NCBI RefSeq assembly: GCF_052857255.1
Contig: NC_135497.1
Location: 542,614,207 to 542,678,206 of the forward strand
Reading direction: 5' to 3'
Length of the DNA stretch: 64,000 nt
Source of the DNA: Amblyomma americanum
Lineage: Eukaryota > Arthropoda > Arachnida > Ixodida > Ixodidae
The notes below the pieces were generated by a model. It worked only from the letters and a program-made list of their open reading frames with translations, made no database searches and was not told the DNA's origin. The position numbers and the translations under genes are program-made. Below, piece after piece: positions 53,860 to 64,000 of the stretch; positions within the stretch are counted from its first letter, which is position 1; each line of letters begins with the position of its first letter.

Positions 53860-54935
53860 CAAATGATTTTGGGACAGCAATAATTGGGAGAAGAAATTTC
53901 AGCCTTAAGACGCAAAAAGCGAATGTGGAAAAAATGTGCGAATACATCAGCAGGTCAGCCAGCGTTAAAAATCTTCGAAAGAACAGTGAACTTCCCGCGT
54001 GAAAATATTATCGATTTGTGGGACAGACTAGGCATTCTAACTTGGTTGTGTTTGGAGTACAAGAAGAGAGCGATGAAGCAGCATCTGTCCTTAAAAAGAA
54101 GTTATTGAGAGGTTTTTCAATAGAAGCTTGGTGTGACGTGAAGTTAGTTGAAAGGAATCCACCGTATCGGCAGGAATGGAAAAAAGCTACCAGTCATGTT
54201 GTTATTCTAGGAATTTACTGAAAAGTAAAAAGTATTGCGGAAGGTATGCAAGGTTAAAGGAACCCGATTTTCCGATCAAAATTACTATTCGCGTGACACC
54301 GTAGTAAAATTGAAAATTGGTATTGGGGAAAGGAAATGACGCTGTATCTGTCCCACGTCTGGGCGGACACCTGAACCGCGCAGTAAGAGAAGGGATAAAG
54401 GAGAGACAAAGAGATGGAAGAAAGAGTTGGCGTAGTGGAGGGCTTCGGAATAATTTCGACCGACTGTGTATCTTTAACATCCACTGGCACCGCCGAGCAC
54501 AAGAGCGGCTTTGCGTTTCGCCTCCATCGAAACGCAGAAGCCGCGGGCGGGTTCGAACCCGCGGCCGCATAATAAGAAAGCTTTTACGGTGTAGTACAAA
54601 AATCGATAGGAATCAAGGCAATCAGCCCATTTTTCAACGCGAGCAACCAAAAATGAACGGGAAGATTTTTACGTTCTATGAGCACAAGAATTGCAGAATC
54701 TAGATACGCAATGAGCAGAATAAAGAGTGACTAGGATCACCGCTCATCAAGGAACTCATGCTCCTAGACATAAATACTCGCAGCGTGGTGAATATGAGCG
54801 GTCGTCTTGAAGCCATAATTCTAGGGAATCAGCCAGATATCGTTGTAATACAAGAGATTTGGTTGGGCGAAGAAATTGATGATGATGTTTACCCCCTCCT
54901 TTACAGGGTATTCTGTCGGGGCGTGTCTCACTTGT
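53860..54935 (+). pseudogene. CR1/jockey-like LINE 5' fragment: ORF1 end and endonuclease start, split by a SINE
   Basis: Before the SINE, frames near 54,030-54,220 spell LVVFGVQEESDE, resembling the RRM-type ORF1 segment (RRxNLxVxGxxE) of these LINEs. After it, 54,758-54,940 reads LDINTRSVVNMSGRLEAII, then PDIVVIQEIWLGEEIDDDVYP. This is the beginning of the APE-like endonuclease (NARSxxNKxxEL ... PDIVxITETWL). The copy breaks off at about 54,940, before any catalytic core. No RT follows, so it is an internal fragment cut at its 3' side, which is unusual because LINE copies are normally 5'-truncated. Confidence 0.7.
54310..54575 (-). mobile_element. Ruka-like SINE inside the LINE fragment
   Basis: Minus-strand copy: tail side TTGGTATTGGGGAAAGGAAA at 54,317-54,336, B box GGGTTCGAACCCGC near 54,550-54,563. 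The head is shortened and no clear duplication was found. Confidence 0.8.
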
Positions 54936-54949
54936 GTCTCCTCATTTCT

Positions 54950-55215
54950 CTACACTGTAAAAAATAAAACACCTTTAAAGGAGTTTTCAGGGGTCAATAA
55001 CTCACACTCTTTCACCCGGCCCAGAAAGAAGTCTTTTGTTTTCATACACCTCTCACACGAGGTGTTTCGTGAAAGAACCAGCTCGAAGATGACAAGAAGT
55101 GACGTAAAGGTGTTGGTGCGACTCGCACGCTATTACCGCCAAGCAATTGGTGTTTTAGCGCTTCTTACACCCCTACACCTTTCAGGAAAAATCACGCAAT
55201 GGGTTCCTAATTTGT
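54950..55215. repeat. MITE-like stretch built from ACACC/GGTGT units
   Basis: Several inverted ACACCTTT/AAAGGTGT-type units occur, including ACACCTTTAAAGG at 54,968-54,980, a hairpin ACACCTC...GAGGTGT at 55,045-55,064, GGTGTT near 55,110 and ACACCTTTC near 55,175. The layout resembles a small non-autonomous DNA element, but I could not define clean terminal repeats or a target duplication. Confidence 0.35.
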
Positions 55216-56715
55216 TCCCACTTTTATTGCTTTTCTTAAGTGTTCTTTAAATTTACCATTATAATGCTTACATAATGTAATATAACTGCATTACCGGAGC
55301 TCTTCATAGTAGTAGACAGGCTGTGCGCCAAAGAAAAACATTGACACGCAAATCACAACAGTGTAGAAATCTCGGAAATTTTTATTATCAGAAGAAAGAC
55401 ATCCACAAAGCACAAGAAGCTTCGCCAATGAATTCTTTACTGCCATCCAACGAACGACTGCACCATGCCTGCTTTATAATTGTTTTGGTGCTGAAAAAAT
55501 AAGATTCACTTGCAGTTCCACCTCCTAATTTTTTCAGAAGAAACAATCAAACATACATGCCTGTGCTTCATTATAGACCTGCTTGAGGAAGGTTTGGGCT
55601 GTGACACTCGCTACCAGGAACAGATTGTATGCAAACATATGGTAGATTGTGCTGAACATTCATAATCTTGACAGTATGGCAGTTGTGGAGTCAACCGCCG
55701 TGGTGAGCCTGCTCAGTAGTAATCCTCCCTCGAGGAACAGGTTCTCAGCCACCTCAGGATTTCCATCGCAGAATGGCATGCATGATGCGAGTCCGCATTC
55801 TGCGCAGAAACAGTACATTTCTTATCAGTTTACAATGCTCAATGGTTCTTATAAAATGCCAACATACTTCTCATTAATGATATGTGATATTATGGATGCT
55901 AACGCTTACAGAGATAATAAAATCTGCCCATTCGGCGAGCGAGCGCCAGCTAATATTCCCTAAACTATTGCAAGGAGGCCATTGTGGTTTCAGAGAAAAT
56001 GGCTCTAAACGGCAATATAAAAACAATTTTTGAGCTAGAAAGCTACTTGTTAGGAAATGAAGTGAAGGTGGTCAGGCCATCCATTTAATTCCGCATGAAT
56101 TGCTACAGGCTAGTGCGAACCACTGGCCTTGCTGGAGAGTGAACTGACTATAAAAGGCCCAAAACACCACGACAAGAGATGAAAATACAGCGCCCTTCAA
56201 TATGCTTTATAATAATACCAACCAAAAGTCAGGTGCAACATTCACTGTGACAGAAGAAAATATAGTATCTGTGTCAAAGTCAGCGATGCAACCCCTTCCA
56301 TGACAGTGGTCCGCTTCAACACAACACAAAGCATGCATTCAATATTATACCAAGTATGTGACATCTTGAAAGGCAGGCACCAGTACCAAGTTAACATATC
56401 TTCCGTGTCTGCACAAAGCAAACTCAAAAGCCATCAAGAAAAATTTGCACGAGGTCACTAAACTACTTCACAGAAAGCCGCCAGGCCAGTTGGTGCATGA
56501 TTCTTGACAAAACCGCGCAGGGTAACAGTACACCGAAAAGATGACAGATATACAGCGCTGACTAACTGAGGAATTTATTGCTTTGCTCGCAAAAAATACA
56601 GGAAGAATCACCCAAAATACCGAGAACGAAGGTCATGGAATCATCATTTTGTGACATCTGTCGTGATTATCTACACATATATAATCACAGATTATATCCG
56701 TGACTAAGTTATATA
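55216..56715. other. Unassigned, about 1.5 kb, possible unique sequence
   Basis: AT-rich with no recognised element. One curiosity on the minus strand: about 55,820-55,665 gives a short cysteine-rich frame (CFCAECGLASCMPFC, continuing through AENLFLEGGLLL), preceded by a pyrimidine-rich TTTCTGCGCAG that could be a splice acceptor. This could be a decayed exon or transposase fragment; I do not assign it. Confidence 0.35.
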
Positions 56716-59233
56716 TTGCCACGACCTGACGAACCGTCCAGGTAGGCGTCAGAGAGATCCCAAGACCGAGAGCTTTTAATTAGAGAGCCAGGGTCCAGGT
56801 CACAGAGCCATGGCGCCTCGAGAGCCAACCACCGTTTCGTCGTCGTTTCGACTAAGTGTGGAGGCCGCGCGGCGCGTTAGGCACGTGGCATTATTCCTTC
56901 CCCCCCCCCCCCCCCCCCCGCGAAAGAAAACGTCTCGATGTGGAATGGGTTATGCACAGGGAGAGAAGAAAAAAAACAAAAAATAGAGGTGAGGTGAACT
57001 ATACATCTGGCGCTATTTGAGAGCAGAGGAGAGTCAAGTTCGCACGTGGGGTAAGGAGATAGTACGAAACACATCGTGCACACAGCGCTCAGTCACGCGA
57101 AAAGTACGATTTTAGGCGAACTACATGGACGACTTCAGGCCGTTGACGCTGACGGCCGGCGACCACAGTTCCATCGGGAAGAACTTCGTAGTTGACGCTG
57201 TTCAGGCGGCGTAAGACGGGCCGAAATACCTATTGATAAGCTTTTCGCACAACCCCTTGGGGCGCACGGGTGTTCACATCCACACCTTGCAACCCGGCTC
57301 GTAGTGCACGTCCCTGTGCCGAAGATTATAGTGTCGAGCATCGACGGATTGCTGGTCCTTAATGATCAAGCGGGCAAGCTGACGGGCTTCTTCTGCTTGT
57401 TCCACGAAGGGGCCTGCTTGAGGGGTTCCTCTGCATCTCTGTACGGGAGTATCGTGTCCAACATCATGATGGCCTTCTTCCTATAGACGAGACGGAACGG
57501 GGTAAATTGGGTGGTTTCCTGCGTCCAAATATAATATGCGAAGGTGACGTACGGAAAAATCTGATTCCACGTTTTATGTTCAACGTCAACGTACATCGAG
57601 ATCATGTCCGCTAATGTTTCCTTGAGCCGTTCCGTTAGACCATTGGTGTGGGGATGATACGCTGTTGTTGGTCGATGAGCTGTATGGCTGAGCGTTCAGA
57701 CGACACGTAAGAGTCGGGCTGTAAACGCCTTGCCTTGGGCAGTATTGATGACCGATGGGGCGCCGTGTCTAAGCACAATGTCGTGCATAAAGAAGTGGGC
57801 AACTTCGGCGGCAGTGCCTCGCGCAAGAGCCTTCGTTTCGGCGTAACGAGTCAAGTAGTCTGCGGCGACTACGATTCATTTGTGGCCGGTCGGCGGGAGA
57901 GGGAATAACCCCAGAATGTCCGTGCCGACGTTACCGAATGGTATTTGTGGCGGCTCGATGCACAGAAGCAGTCCGAGGGGCTTGAGCGCCGGTTTGTTCC
58001 GCCGCTGGCATTGCCGGCTTGTCTGGACATAACGCTAGACTCTTGAAGCGAGCTGGGGCCAGTAGTAGCTCTGCCGGATTCGCGAGAAGGTGCGTGTAAC
58101 AACTAGGTGGCCGGAAGTCGGTTCATCATGGCAGGGAAGTAGAACTTCCTGTACATCAGACGGTATGACGAGCACGTAAGTTGTCGGACTGGGAGTTCCT
58201 TTTTGTAAAGAACCCCGCTCCGGAGGCAGAACGATGATAGCCCAAGAGCCACGAACCGTGGTATCTCAGGGTGTCCACCATCGAGATGTTCTATGAGCAG
58301 ACGCAGCTAGGCGTCGGCACGCTGTCTGGAAACGAACTGCGACATGCTGACCGTTCGAAGGAAGCTATCGTCGTCAATGTGTCTTGTGGGGGAGGCTCGA
58401 CGGTAGCGCGTGACAGGCTATCAGCGTCGGTGTGTTTCCGGCCGGACTAATAGGTGACGGTGAAATCGATTTCTTGCATGCGTAATGCCCAACGTGCGAG
58501 GCGGCCGAAAAGGTCCTTTAAATTTTTCAGCCAGCACAGCGAGTGGTGGTCGGTGAGGACGCAAAACGGTCTGCCATACAGGTATGGGCGGAACTTAGCT
58601 GCTGCCCAGGCTACCGCTAAACATTCTTTTTCGGTGATAGAGTAGTTCAAATCGGCGCGCGACAGTGAGCGGCTGGCGTAGGCAATTACTCTGCCGACAC
58701 TATCGTGCCGCTGGACGAGAACGGCACCAAGACCGACGTTGCTCGCATCCGTATGTGCCTCCGTGTCGGCATCTTCGTCGAAATATGCTAGGAGTGGCAG
58801 CTATAGGAGTCGGCGTCGTAATTCGTCGAAGGCAGTTCGCTGTTCGCTGCCCCAGAAAAATGATGCATCATCCCGGGTTAGGAGCGTCAGAGGGCTGGCA
58901 AGCTTGGCGAAGTTTCTAATCTATCTACGATAGTAGGAGCACAAGCCCAGGAATCATCGGACTGCTTTTTTATGGACAGGGACCGAAAAAGCAGCAACGG
59001 CAGCAAGCTTCCTTGGGTCAGCTCGGATTCCATGATCACTAATGACGTGCCCGAGATACTTCTATTCGGTGAAACCAAAGTGACATTTTTGTGGTTTGAG
59101 GGAGAGGTTGGCGGAACAAACGGCTTCGAGGACAGTGTGACATTCCGTGTGTGATACGAGGATCCACGTTCGACGGCGCGGCGTAGACGGGGAACCGTGA
59201 CAGCGGCATCATCAATTGCCCAGCCATGCTCTT
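56716..59233 (-). pseudogene. pol: Decayed Ty3/gypsy element: RT end, RNase H, integrase
   Basis: Minus-strand pieces in order: LSLKPQKCHFGFTE (RT thumb, near 59,105-59,065), then YLGHVISDHGIRADP and FLGLCSYYRR (near 58,970-58,915). RNase H follows ([15 protein letters not shown] near 58,755-58,710; the open stretch 58,650-58,447 with [15 protein letters not shown] and [10 protein letters not shown]). A broken integrase follows, with its C-terminal region at 57,605-57,366. Stops and frameshifts are frequent. The 3' region contains a 20-C run (56,900-56,919) and perhaps part of an LTR to about 56,716. The LTR boundaries are not definable, and gag and the RT core are missing. Confidence 0.8.
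56900..56919. repeat. Homopolymer run of 20 C
   Basis: Within the 3' region of the decayed gypsy element; length uncertain in any assembly. Confidence 0.9.
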
Positions 59234-60314
59234 TGAGTGACGACCGGAAAAACCGGTCCCGCCGCCGCCCCGGGGAAACAGGCTTTGTCCTCCCCAATTT
59301 CCGGTTGCATTCCAGGACAGGGGAGCTGTCAGCGGGCCAGAGCGCGCCGTACCACAGCCGACGCTATGCGAAACCGCGAAGACGACATTCTTTCCCTCCC
59401 CCCCTTTGTCGTGGGCTATCGCCGGGAAGGCACCCACAGCTTCCCAGAAGAGCCGCGACGGACACCTGTCATGGCGGACAGGCAGTACTCGCCAAGAAGG
59501 TGGAAAGACAGGCGCTAGTGAATTAGCTCCGAAGAGAGAGCCTGTGTATACTCTCACTTGAGAGAGAGTGGTGGCGTTTTTGTTGTTTATTTAGTTTGTA
59601 TTGTTAACAGACTCTGGGGTCGAGGCTAAGCCCAGCCCAAGGGGTGGTCCCCATCTCGCATGTTATTTTGGATTGGAGAATTGATGCTTTGGGCGGGCCA
59701 CTGGAAATGACCGCCCTTAGTCCTTTGTTAATCAAGTGCTTAAAAGCGCATGTAAACGGATGCAGTTCAGTCTGAGCTGGGGCTCCATGCTTGGCATGTG
59801 ATGTGATGCTGCTTAGGCACTGACCTGCCCGGTCGATGAGTGAAGTGGTGCAAAGTTTGTTCTTTTGTAGATTCAGTTCTGCTTTTTCCAGTTTGGCTCT
59901 CTGTATATGTATGTTGTAAAATTGTGCTCTGCTGTCATCATCTACAAGCTCGCCTCCTGTTCATCTTCCGGGCCGGGCGACACTAGAGGAAGGGTTTGTG
60001 ATCCATCCTCGAAGAAACGGACGACTATTGAAATTCTACTGCATCCACGCTCAGGACGACATCGTTAGCGAAGAGGGCCTTCAGCGCCGAAGCCCGACGG
60101 CGTGCAGCTTCTGCCAGCAACCGCTCGAGCCCAACTCCGGAGCCACTCCATCGCCCCCATGAAGTCATCGGCACGTAAGCTCGGACGCCCCAGCCTCTGA
60201 TGTAATCTTAATCATGTGTAATTATTGAATATACCTGTTTGTTTAAACTGAGCCATACGGTGTCTCTTTGCCTCTCCGTCCCGTGTGGACCTGCGCATTA
60301 TGGGGGTCATCACA
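59234..60314 (+). repeat. Probable 5' LTR of the right-edge gypsy element
   Basis: The 3' boundary is set by the primer site just after ...GGGGGTCATCACA (60,314). A start near 59,234-59,238 is suggested by TGAGTGACGACC, an imperfect inverted match to the end, which would give about 1.08 kb. The second LTR is outside the window, so the 5' limit is inference. The sequence contains several long purine and pyrimidine tracts and no coding frame. Confidence 0.55.
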
Positions 60315-60315
60315 C

Positions 60316-60333
60316 TGGTGTCAGAAGTGGGGT
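60316..60333 (+). promoter_or_regulatory. Primer-binding site, tRNA-Leu type
   Basis: TGGTGTCAGAAGTGGGGT matches from memory the complement of an arthropod tRNA-Leu 3' end (…CACTTCTGACACCA). It lies one base after the LTR end. Confidence 0.75.
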
Positions 60334-60470
60334 CTCAAAAGCAAATGTCCTCTGAATGCGGTGACATTCATGACTTCAAAATTGTAATCAAAAGGGAATC
60401 ACGGGACTGATTGTGGGACTTTTACCCCCATTTGAGAGGCTTGAGGCACCGGAGGGCTTGAAAAAAAAAA

Positions 60471-61412
60471 ATGTCTGTATTTGAGGGAGCTCCCACTCCA
60501 CAGCCGTCGCTCGGAGCAAGCATGCTGGCATTAGGAAGCGTCATTCCGACGTTTACAGGAGATAAGACAGGGGTTCCAATCTGCGATTTCTTTTCCATGC
60601 TAGAAGAGATTGGGAAAATGGGGGGATGGTCCGATGCTCAAATGCTGGGAATGGCGAGGTGTAAGATGGCAGGAGCTGCTCATGATTTTGCATGGCGAGA
60701 CGAAAAAGTAAAATCCACAAAATCATTTGCGGAATTTAAGAAGCTCGCGTTTGAGCATTTCGACACTGAACCACGTCGCGTGCGGGTACAGAGGTTCCGT
60801 GACGCCGAACAGATGGTAGGGGAGGACGTGCGAACATTTGCGTCGCGGCTTCAGCGCCTAGCACGCGATACGTTAAGCAGGGAGGAGGAAGGAGACCAGC
60901 TAAGGAAGAAATACGCGGAGGAACTACTTAAAGAGGAAATGACCGCTTTGTTCGTGGCTGGTCTGCAAGACCCCGTGCGCCGGTTCGTGCTCTCGCGCAA
61001 GCCGAGCAATTTCGACCAAGCCGTGGAGGCCGCATTGGATGAGGAACGAAATGAGGCGTTAACGACAGCCGCAGCGAGAGTACGCGTCATAGAGAGAGAG
61101 GTGCTCAACCCTGAGGTTGCTCTCTTGACAGAGCGATTAGATCGCTTAGAACAGCTGCTATCTCAGCAGGTAGAACACCAGGTTGAAGCGCGCGCTCAAC
61201 AGCGCTCATTCGCTGGAAACCGGAGACCGCCACAAAGCTACAGGCGCGGTATGCGAGATTTTGAAGAAATCGTATGCTTCGCTTGCCAGGGTCGCGGACA
61301 CATCGCCAGGTTCTGCCAAAACGTGCGCCGTGGGGAGCCACAAAGAGAAGCAGGCGAGACATGCCCTAAGCAAGCCTACAGCGGGGCTCCAGATACCGAG
61401 TCAAAAAACTAG
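60471..61412 (+). CDS. gag: gag polyprotein of the right-edge gypsy element
   Basis: An intact 313-codon frame from ATG 60,471, about 155 nt after the primer site. The capsid-like region covers residues 25-200, with IPTFTGDKTGVPICDFFSML and SFAEFKKLAFEHF; this is the retrotransposon gag/capsid pattern. A helical segment LTERLDRLEQLLSQQ near residue 225-240 may form a coiled coil. One zinc knuckle, CFACQGRGHIARFC, is near residue 270. Gag assembles the intracellular particle and packages RNA. The frame ends at TAG 61,410-61,412, immediately after the frameshift heptamer, and the pol frame overlaps it. Confidence 0.95.
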   Translation: MSVFEGAPTPQPSLGASMLALGSVIPTFTGDKTGVPICDFFSMLEEIGKMGGWSDAQMLGMARCKMAGAAHDFAWRDEKVKSTKSFAEFKKLAFEHFDTEPRRVRVQRFRDAEQMVGEDVRTFASRLQRLARDTLSREEEGDQLRKKYAEELLKEEMTALFVAGLQDPVRRFVLSRKPSNFDQAVEAALDEERNEALTTAAARVRVIEREVLNPEVALLTERLDRLEQLLSQQVEHQVEARAQQRSFAGNRRPPQSYRRGMRDFEEIVCFACQGRGHIARFCQNVRRGEPQREAGETCPKQAYSGAPDTESKN

Positions 61413-61445
61413 TTAGTCCTCCCCAGCCTGAGGAGCGTGGGGAGG
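61403..61445 (+). promoter_or_regulatory. -1 ribosomal frameshift signal (A AAA AAC plus stem) between gag and pol
   Basis: AAAAAAC at 61,403-61,409 is phased A AAA AAC in the gag frame and is followed at once by the gag stop TAG. After an 8 nt spacer, CCTCCCC (61,418-61,424) can pair perfectly with GGGGAGG (61,439-61,445) across a 14 nt loop. The -1 frame is open from before the heptamer into pol. All known parts of a -1 signal are present in correct phase and spacing; a pseudoknot was not resolved. Confidence 0.92.
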
Positions 61446-63901
61446 GAGCAGTAGATGATGAGGTGGTGGTAGTTTGTGTGGCCGACGAGGCATGCCCTGT
61501 TGTGCGTTGCAAGTTAAATGGTTGTTGTATGGAATTGTTGATAGATACGGGGTCAAAGGTGACATTGCTTAAGGAGAGCAGTTTTAACACGCTTCGAAGG
61601 AAGGGGGACCGCGAGGTGTTGGAAGCGTCTGGTGGTATGGCAACCAAATTTGTAGGCATAACGGGGGATCCTCTTGGCATAAGTGGACTCTACCGGTTAC
61701 ACTTCTCTCTCGGCGGAATTGCATTGGAGCACCCCTGCTACGTATGCCCGGACACGGTGTCTCTGCCAAACGGAGTGTCAGGTATATTAGGGCAGGATTT
61801 TTTGAGAAAAGGAAAGGTAGTAGTCTCATTCTCTGAGGAAGAGGTTAATGCGGGCGGCTCAAAAGTTCCGTTTTTGAACAGGAGAGGGGCTGAGATTCGC
61901 ATTACCGATATTGACACCCGTCAAACAGTGGGGTCATTGGAGAAGGTATATTCGCGGGTTGCCGTCCGGCTGGTCGAGGAGGCGGTCGTCCTTCCTTGGT
62001 CGGAGCACATTTTGTACGCGTTTGTGCCGTCAGATGTAGAGAGCGGCGCCGTGGGAGTGCTTGAGCCGGTCGACTCTCTCAGCAATGGCCTGAAGGCAGC
62101 CGCGTGCCTCGTGACAGTTAATGACGCCCACAGAGTGCCCCTACGCGTGGTTAACTGTAGCCAGCAGCCACTGAGCCTTCCCAAGAACAAAACATTGGCT
62201 TTCTTCACCTCTGCGATAGAGCAACGTGAGCCCACCGATACGGTACTCGCAACTGTAGAGCATGCTAGTCCTTCGGCTGCTCCAAAGGTGTCGTTCGATC
62301 TTTCTCACGTAAATTCCAGGGAGAGGGAGGCTCTGGCTGGTTTGCTGAACGACTACTCGGAGGTATTCGCCGCGTCCAACCTGGATTTGGGCTGCTGTGG
62401 CGTTATAAAGCACAGGATAGAAACCGGCACTTCATCGCCCGTTTACCAGCGTGCGTACAGGATTCCTTACTCCCAACGTGAGGAGATGGAGCGGCAGGTG
62501 CAGGACCTGATTGATCGCGGCATTGTCGAACACTCAAAGTCACCCTGGGGAGCACCAGCACTATTGGTGGAAAAGCCAGATGGCTCGTATCGATTGGTAG
62601 TGGACTACCGCAAACTAAATGCCGTAACTCGCATCGATCCATACCCCATCCCCAATATACAGGAGACGCTTTCTCAGCTGGGCTCTGCCAGGTACTTCAC
62701 GGTAGTGGACATGGCGGCGGGATTCTGGCAGATAGCAATGGATCCGGCAGATGCCGAGAAAACGGCTTTCAACACGCCCTCAGGGCACTATGAATGGAAA
62801 AGAATGCCGATGGGTCTGGCCAACAGCCCTGCTGTCTGGCAGAGAACCGCTGATGTTATCCTGGCAGGTCTTCTGGGAAGGCTGTGCTTCGTGTATATGG
62901 ATGACATTATCATATACAGTGACAGTTTTGATAACCATTTGCGCGATATTGAGCAGGTTTTGGTGCGACTAAGAGCAGCGGGTCTCAAGCTGAAGCCCTC
63001 TAAGTGCCAATTCCTCAAAAACGAGGTGAAATACCTCGGGCACGTTGTTTCAGCTGACGGCGTGCGACCGGACCCTGAGAAACTAAGGTGTGTCTCGGAT
63101 TTTCCATCCCCGACTAGCGTCCGCCAGGTCCGGCAGTTTCTCGGCCTGATCGGTTACTACCGAAGGCACATAGAGGAGTTCGCCAAGCTCGCTAAGCCGC
63201 TCACCGCCTTAACAGCCAAAAATGTCGCCTTTCGCTGGGACGAAAACGCGGAGAATGCTTTTGGGGCCCTGAAAAGGAAGCTAATGAGTGCACCGCTGTT
63301 GCGCCACCCGGATTTTAGTTTGCCCTTCGTTATGGCCACAGATGCGTCAAAGTTCGCAGTTGGTGCCGTGCTATCTCAGGTTATCGAGGGCAAAGAACAT
63401 CCCGTTGCTTTTGCTAGCCGACAGCTGAGCCCCACAGAGCAAAAGTACGGAGCTACGGAAAGGGAGTGCCTCGCCGTTGTCTGGGCAGTAAAGCACTTCA
63501 GATGCTACCTTTACGGCCGCAAATTCAAGCTAGTCACAGACTGCCATCCTCTGAAATGGGTGATGAGTGTCAGGGACCCTAGCTCGCGACTCGCTAGATG
63601 GAATCTACACCTGCAGGAATACTGCTTTGAAGTTGAGCACAAGTCAGGAAAGACACATCTGAATGCTGATGCACTCAGCCGCACAGCTGCCGTGGCAGCT
63701 ATAGATGAGTTTGTCCCCGTAGTCGACCCCGCCGAATTACGCACAGAGCAGTGCAAAGATCCTGACCTGAAGCGAATAATCGAAAGCTTAGAGGGCGCAC
63801 CGTCTCACCCCGAACAGCTAGGTTATTTCATTGACAAAGACGGCACCCTGTGTCGGCGCACGAGGCCAACCAGGAAAGGGAGATTAGAGAAAACCGCTTG
63901 A
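61407..63901 (+). CDS. pol: pol of the right-edge gypsy element: protease, RT, RNase H (interrupted by one TGA)
   Basis: Expressed by -1 frameshifting from gag; there is no ATG of its own near the start. Protease: ELLIDTGSKVTLL (DTG near 61,548) and GVSGILGQDFL near 61,775-61,805. RT: LVEKPDGSYRLVVDYRKLN, FTVVDMAAGFWQI (motif A), KRMPMGLANSPAVWQR (motif B) and VYMDDIIIYS near 62,890-62,920, then FLGLIGYYRRHIE. RNase H: MATDASKFAVGAVL near 63,333-63,373, TERECLAVVWAVKHF, and VTDCHPLKW in place of the usual TDHxPL. An in-frame TGA at 63,899-63,901 interrupts the frame. Beyond it the same frame continues to the edge with the integrase zinc-domain start (FHDAPCAGHFG). Otherwise undamaged. Confidence 0.93.
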
Positions 63902-64000
63902 GAGATAGTCGTCATACCTCGGTCGTGGACAGAAAGGGTTCTTCGCGCGTTTCACGATGCGCCATGCGCCGGTCATTTTGGCGTAGCGAAGACACGCAGG
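63902..64000 (+). CDS. pol: Start of integrase, in frame after the TGA, cut by window edge
   Basis: 33 codons in the pol frame: EIVVIPRSWTERVLRAFHD and CAGHFGVAKTRR, the HHCC zinc-binding start of a retroelement integrase. The catalytic core is outside the window. Confidence 0.85.

Overview
The window looks like a piece of a hard-tick genome (Ixodidae, probably metastriate), almost entirely repetitive. That guess rests on tRNA-derived SINEs that I recognise from memory as resembling the tick SINE Ruka, LINEs ending in tetranucleotide tails, Penelope-like and Ty3/gypsy elements, and the absence of any recognisable host gene, tRNA gene, rRNA gene or CRISPR array. Every coding region I can name belongs to a transposable element.

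The dominant structure is a very large imperfect palindrome. A left arm (about 1,031-17,023) is matched in reverse orientation by a right arm (about 18,739-51,623). The spacer of about 1.7 kb (17,024-18,738) holds a 5'-truncated LINE. The right arm is longer only because it was hit later by a Ty3/gypsy element (19,140-30,812), a Penelope-like element (about 31,045-32,955), a LINE 3' fragment (33,244-33,627), a SINE (36,831-37,269) and a LINE (41,751-44,417). At each of these points the left arm preserves the empty site. The left arm has its own later insertion, a SINE at 1,573-1,890, whose empty site is in the right arm. Older LINE and SINE relics are shared by both arms and so predate the duplication. 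A block of about 0.9 kb (6,296-7,214 against 45,766-46,684) reads as identical, while the surrounding arm sequence has diverged.

The central gypsy element carries 574-582 bp LTRs, a gag with one zinc knuckle, a canonical -1 frameshift signal, a pol broken by stops and frameshifts, and an extra 3' reading frame with a C2H2-like motif and an acidic tail. Inserted in its protease region is a second, antisense, mag-like LTR element (21,252-25,452) with identical 131 bp LTRs and a 5 bp duplication (CATAG), the youngest-looking LTR insertion here.

Right of the palindrome (51,624-64,000) lie RTE LINE fragments, a CR1/jockey-like LINE 5' fragment split by a SINE, a MITE-like stretch, about 1.5 kb of unrecognised sequence, a decayed antisense gypsy (about 56,716-59,233), and a much better preserved gypsy on the plus strand. 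The last has a probable 5' LTR, a tRNA-Leu-type primer site, gag, a textbook A-AAA-AAC frameshift site with a stem, and pol, and it runs off the right edge. Relative order of events can be read well from nesting and empty sites; absolute ages cannot.
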